From contig OX485806.1 of assembly GCA_950295325.1 (NCBI GenBank), forward strand, positions 6,884,001 through 6,948,000: a DNA stretch of 64,000 nt, written 5' to 3'. The position numbers and the translations under genes were made by a program. Below, one piece after another: positions 60,721-64,000 of this stretch. Position 1 is the first letter of the stretch. The number at the start of each line of letters is the position of its first letter. This DNA comes from Polytrichum commune. Lineage: Eukaryota > Streptophyta > Polytrichopsida > Polytrichales > Polytrichaceae. The notes below the pieces were generated by a model. The model was given only the letters and a program-made list of their open reading frames with translations, was not told the DNA's origin and made no database searches.

Positions 60721-61411
60721 ATGGCTTCACATAACCTGCTAATATTTACAACCACGATGGCCACAGTAATATTAATTGCGGCATTTGTGACACCGTCGGG
60801 GGCGAGTGACGCCTCGGTGGATATTGTGAACCACATGGGGCCGGGCAACCCGATCCAGGTCAGTGAACAGGGAGAAATTTGAGCCAACTCGGTCATTATC
60901 CTTACTTCTTTATTATCAACCGGTTATCCATTGAAATGCTTCGGTTATCCCATGTATTCTTTCTTTAAATAGACCCAAAAAATCAAAATATGGTTCAGTT
61001 CATTTCCTAGTGTTTCGTCCAGTAATTTGAGAAAACGGACCGTCTCGTCTGTAACTAGTAGCCGGTTCTCCCCGTTCATTGATCCAGGTGCACTGCCATT
61101 CACGAGACACCGATCTAGGCTTGCAGACGCTGGTGCCCAACCAGACATGGGGATTCGGATTTAAGATCAACTTCTTCGGCTCCACGCTCTTCAGCTGCAG
61201 CTTCGTTTCCTCCAACACGGGCGCCCAGTCTGCAAGTTTCGAAACATTCGGCGACGACGTGCGCACCAAAGTGCCTTGCGTCCACTGCGTGTGGACAGTG
61301 CGCCCCGAGGGCTTCTACGTCAACATTCAAGGCAATCCCGGCGTCGGCACCTTCTTCCATCCTTGGGGTACCCACAGCACCACCACCGCGAGCTTGCCAA
61401 TTCAACCGTAA
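60721..61411 (+). CDS. S-protein homologue (plant self-incompatibility S1 family), secreted, gene 2
   Basis: Exons 60,721-60,858 and 61,088-61,411 join in phase 0 (CCAG|GTCAGT to GATCCAG) to give 153 aa, the usual family length. A signal peptide (hydrophobic MATVILIAAFV, Ala-rich cleavage region) is followed by DIVNHMGPGNPIQ at the junction, then VHCHSRDTDLGLQTL, WGFGFKINFFGSTLFSCSF and VWTVRPEGFYV, a textbook S1-family pattern with conserved cysteines. It ends TAA after a short low-complexity tail. The intron falls just before the first conserved HC. Probably a secreted signalling or cell-wall-space protein; the partner is unknown. Confidence 0.92.
60915..61082 (+). repeat. AACCGGTT-family dispersed repeat, copy 3 (partial)
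   Basis: Fills most of the 229-bp coding intron of S-protein gene 2. AACCGGTTATCC opens it and CGGTTCTCCCCGTTCATTGA ends it, abutting the acceptor. Confidence 0.7.
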
Positions 61412-61449
61412 TGAAACCAGGTGGGTGCCAACTTTCCTCCTTCGAATCC

Positions 61450-61635
61450 CCTCGAATCAATGAACGGGAAGAACCGCCCGCTACTTACAGATCAAGCAGT
61501 TGAATTTGAAAAATAGTCGGTTGAAGTTCAAAATTTCAGGGAAATCATCCCATCATTTTAGAGGAATCTGTGGAATATACCTCGATCTAATGAAGCAAAA
61601 CCGGAAGATCACAACATGTAACCAGATCAACTTAA
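61450..61635 (-). repeat. AACCGGTT-family dispersed repeat, copy 4, inverted
   Basis: The inverse complement matches copy 2 at length (GATTCCTCTAAAATGATGGG and TTTTGAACTTCAACCG-like segments). It starts about 40 bp after the S-protein gene 2 stop, so exon 2 of that gene is bracketed by inverted copies. Confidence 0.78.
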
Positions 61636-61639
61636 AAAG

Positions 61640-64000
61640 ACTAGGATCTCAGACCGATTATGTCCAAAAATCTCCCCAGGCACTGCCTCCAATGCAGATG
61701 TTTCTTTAACAACTTTTGTGTTGAAATAAAAAAGAAATATCTTTGAAAATTTTGGCCGATAAAAGATAGAGTCGTCTTTGATGTTTCAAAGAGAAACTCA
61801 GAAAAGTCTTGCGCAATTTTACAGTATTGGAACTTCATTTTGAGAATATACCTCGATGGTCACATGTATATTCCAAGAATATAAATTGAATGTGCAAAGT
61901 ACCCCATGAATATGTGCATTACTTCATAGCCCCCAATGAATGAAATGAAATAAGCTGCCAAAAACATACAAGGTCAATGGGTTCTTGGAAAGATAAAAAT
62001 GTGGGGTGCACACTTTTATAGAATCACACAACCCCAAACAAGAGAAGCAACCGCTAATAAGCATGATCAACTAATTAAGATCACATTAGACTCCATTGGT
62101 ACCATATGTGTTTGACTTAAAACAATTCCAATTTTCAAATGTCATGTTTAGAACTAATTAGGAGCAACTCTCCCCCTATAAACATAATTGTTCTTTCTAC
62201 TTCCCTCCCAATAATGCTACTTATGAATTGAGATTTTGTTACGTCACAAACAAATGTGACACCCTTGAAATGAGGGCGTCGACAGGAATCCATTGATATC
62301 ATTCGTGTCTAAATTTTACAAAATTTTCAATCAATGTTGTTTCTAGAACTGATTCTAAGTAGCGAATTTTGTCAAGCAAGGCCCTCACCGTTCAGACCCC
62401 ATTAGTTGGGTTTTTTTCTCTCTCTCACTTTCTAAATTATAGTGTTAGAGATGCTTATTAATAATACCAACACAACTCCAAAACAGTGCGTCTGGAAATT
62501 GTTTAAGCACCTCTTAGCCACATTCTAAAAGACACTAACTTAACCCCTGCATGGTTAATGCCACACAGGGTCTGTAACCCTTCCTCTATACTTGCAGTTG
62601 ATTGTGCACACTCGAAAAGAGTCTCAATTCATCCAAATATCATTGTTGCAAAACATTGTTGATTGAAATTTCCTGATTGTTGCACTCGTGCAGATTGATG
62701 GCAAAAATTAACTCAGGTGGCGACATGAGTGACGGTTTTGTTCTTTCCACAGCAACAGCATCCTCATTCGCTACTCTTGAAACTCCAGGCTCCATAGGAA
62801 ACTAATACATATAAATGTGCGAATATCAGTGCACTCAGAACCTCCTGCAATTGACCATGCGAGCTGCCATCCATTTTGATAAATGAATGCAGGCACCCTT
62901 TTGCCGACCCTGTTTGATGTCAACTGAGGTGTTGATCAAGAGGCTCCAACTTTCTCCTTGAATTCTAAGCTTGAAGTGCAGTACGATTGCGGTGTGAAAA
63001 TACACGGTTGTATTTGTTTCCAAAGAGTGCAAGGAAAATGTTTCAGTCCTCCCTCCACTTATCTACAATCTCTACATTGGGGGTCTCTTCATGTTGTTGC
63101 CATGATTATTAGTACTGCATTTGATGGTGGAAATTTATTTATTTTAAGAAATTAAATACTAAAGAACCAAACAGAAGTAAGAAAATGCGTGGGAAGAAAC
63201 TCATTAATGTAATTTGTATGATGTTGTTAAGGAGAGTCACTTGTATCTATAAGGTAGACAACTCTTTGCTTTTCTTATTAGGACATCTATATTTGAGTGG
63301 CAAAGGGTTTGGTGTGGCTCCAAGAGCAGATATCAAAAAGGCATGTGTTGAAAAGAAATTAGATTCTATGTTCAAACTATGATAACCATTCTAAATTCAA
63401 TAGTCAACAAAATTGGGGGAGACTTATGTGACCAATTTGTGAGCACGAGCATCTTCGCTTTGACAATAGACTTATACGTGAAGTAAAGCAAATGAAACCA
63501 TGGGTTTAGTCCCAAACCTTGAGTTTGTGAGGATTAACACAAAGTCACCCAAGTATTTAATAGTTCATTAAAAATAGGTTTTCTAGCATGTCCTACTAAG
63601 ATGAGTGGGCCAAGCTAGTCTTGAATAGACTGATCCAAGATTTTGGACAACGAGTCCCATGAACATAACCTAATCTAGAACCTAAAAATCTCTTAAAATT
63701 TGAGAGATGGAAAGAGAAAGTCCCAAAGTTTCAACCAACTTCCAAAAAACAAAACTCCGATACACAACGAACTAACAAGCTCTTACTAGAAAATCTTCTC
63801 AAAGAAGGATCAAAGGCACAATTTCGTCCCTCTTTGGGGAAAGTTACAGGTCATTCTCTCACGACACACCGAGCTCCGAAAAACATGAGGAAAGTGGCTA
63901 CCGCCTTGACTTGGACTTACTAGCCATCTTGTTCTATCTCAATTACACATTTTGTATGCTAGGGGAAGTGAGCTAGTCAGAAAAAAAAAAGTAACTGTAT
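61640..64000. other. Non-coding stretch, no gene recognised
   Basis: AT-rich; only short frames without known motifs. A degenerate GTTAATGCCACACAGGGTCTG near 62,560 weakly recalls one palindrome arm, but I do not call it. Confidence 0.55.

Noticed and set aside
62835-63382. Several 65-codon frames near the end of the window
   Set aside because: No similarity to known proteins, overlapping on both strands, AT-rich; chance frames.

Overview
This looks like AT-rich nuclear DNA of a land plant. The evidence is GT-AG introns, a G-type lectin (S-domain) receptor kinase, two S-protein-homologue genes, a spermidine-acetyltransferase-like gene, telomere-type CCCTAAA runs and a plant set of transposons (MULE, CACTA, Copia, tRNA-derived SINE). 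I cannot name the species. S-protein genes with introns and the odd palindrome-rich genes below hint at a non-angiosperm, but this is inference.

Layout. 1-3.4 kb: no convincing gene. 3.5-12.3 kb (+): an apparently intact multi-exon gene ('gene 1') with a spliced leader. It has a ParB/sulfiredoxin-like 'VDGQH' motif, a coiled coil and, through a phase-0 splice, an FCP1/HAD-like module. Its introns carry the palindrome ACGGACGCGCGTCCGT, including five copies at an exact 135-bp period. 16.9-20.7 kb (-): a three-exon SD-2b-type receptor kinase. 21-26.7 kb: degenerate repeats.

26,727-38,544: a complete Mutator-like element of about 11.8 kb. It is bounded by terminal inverted repeats made of GAGCRRT heptamers and by a 10-bp target duplication (CATTCACCAT). 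Rightward it carries a SWIM-finger transposase pseudogene, split by a 1,237-bp CACTA element (3-bp duplication CTT) that itself holds a SINE. Leftward it carries an eight-exon pseudogene with a 'WDGNHR' ParB-like motif followed by what looks like a degenerate permuted (beta-class) amino-DNA-methyltransferase domain. The first intron of that cargo gene is packed with two further palindrome families. Gene 1 and the cargo gene look like distant relatives, and each travels with its own private palindromes. This is the candidate undescribed system of the window.

40.5-41.3 kb: a 760-bp TIR element. 41,978-47,462 (-): a decayed Copia element with both LTRs. 48.2-49.7 kb (-): a GNAT gene beside a truncated copy of its own 3' end. 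52.9-61.4 kb (+): two S-protein-homologue genes with matching architecture (TATA box, leader intron, one coding intron), embedded in shared repeats that suggest a local segmental duplication. 61.4-64 kb: no recognisable gene.

All splice models were made by eye from GT-AG signals, reading phase and domain continuity. Similarity calls are by motif recognition only.
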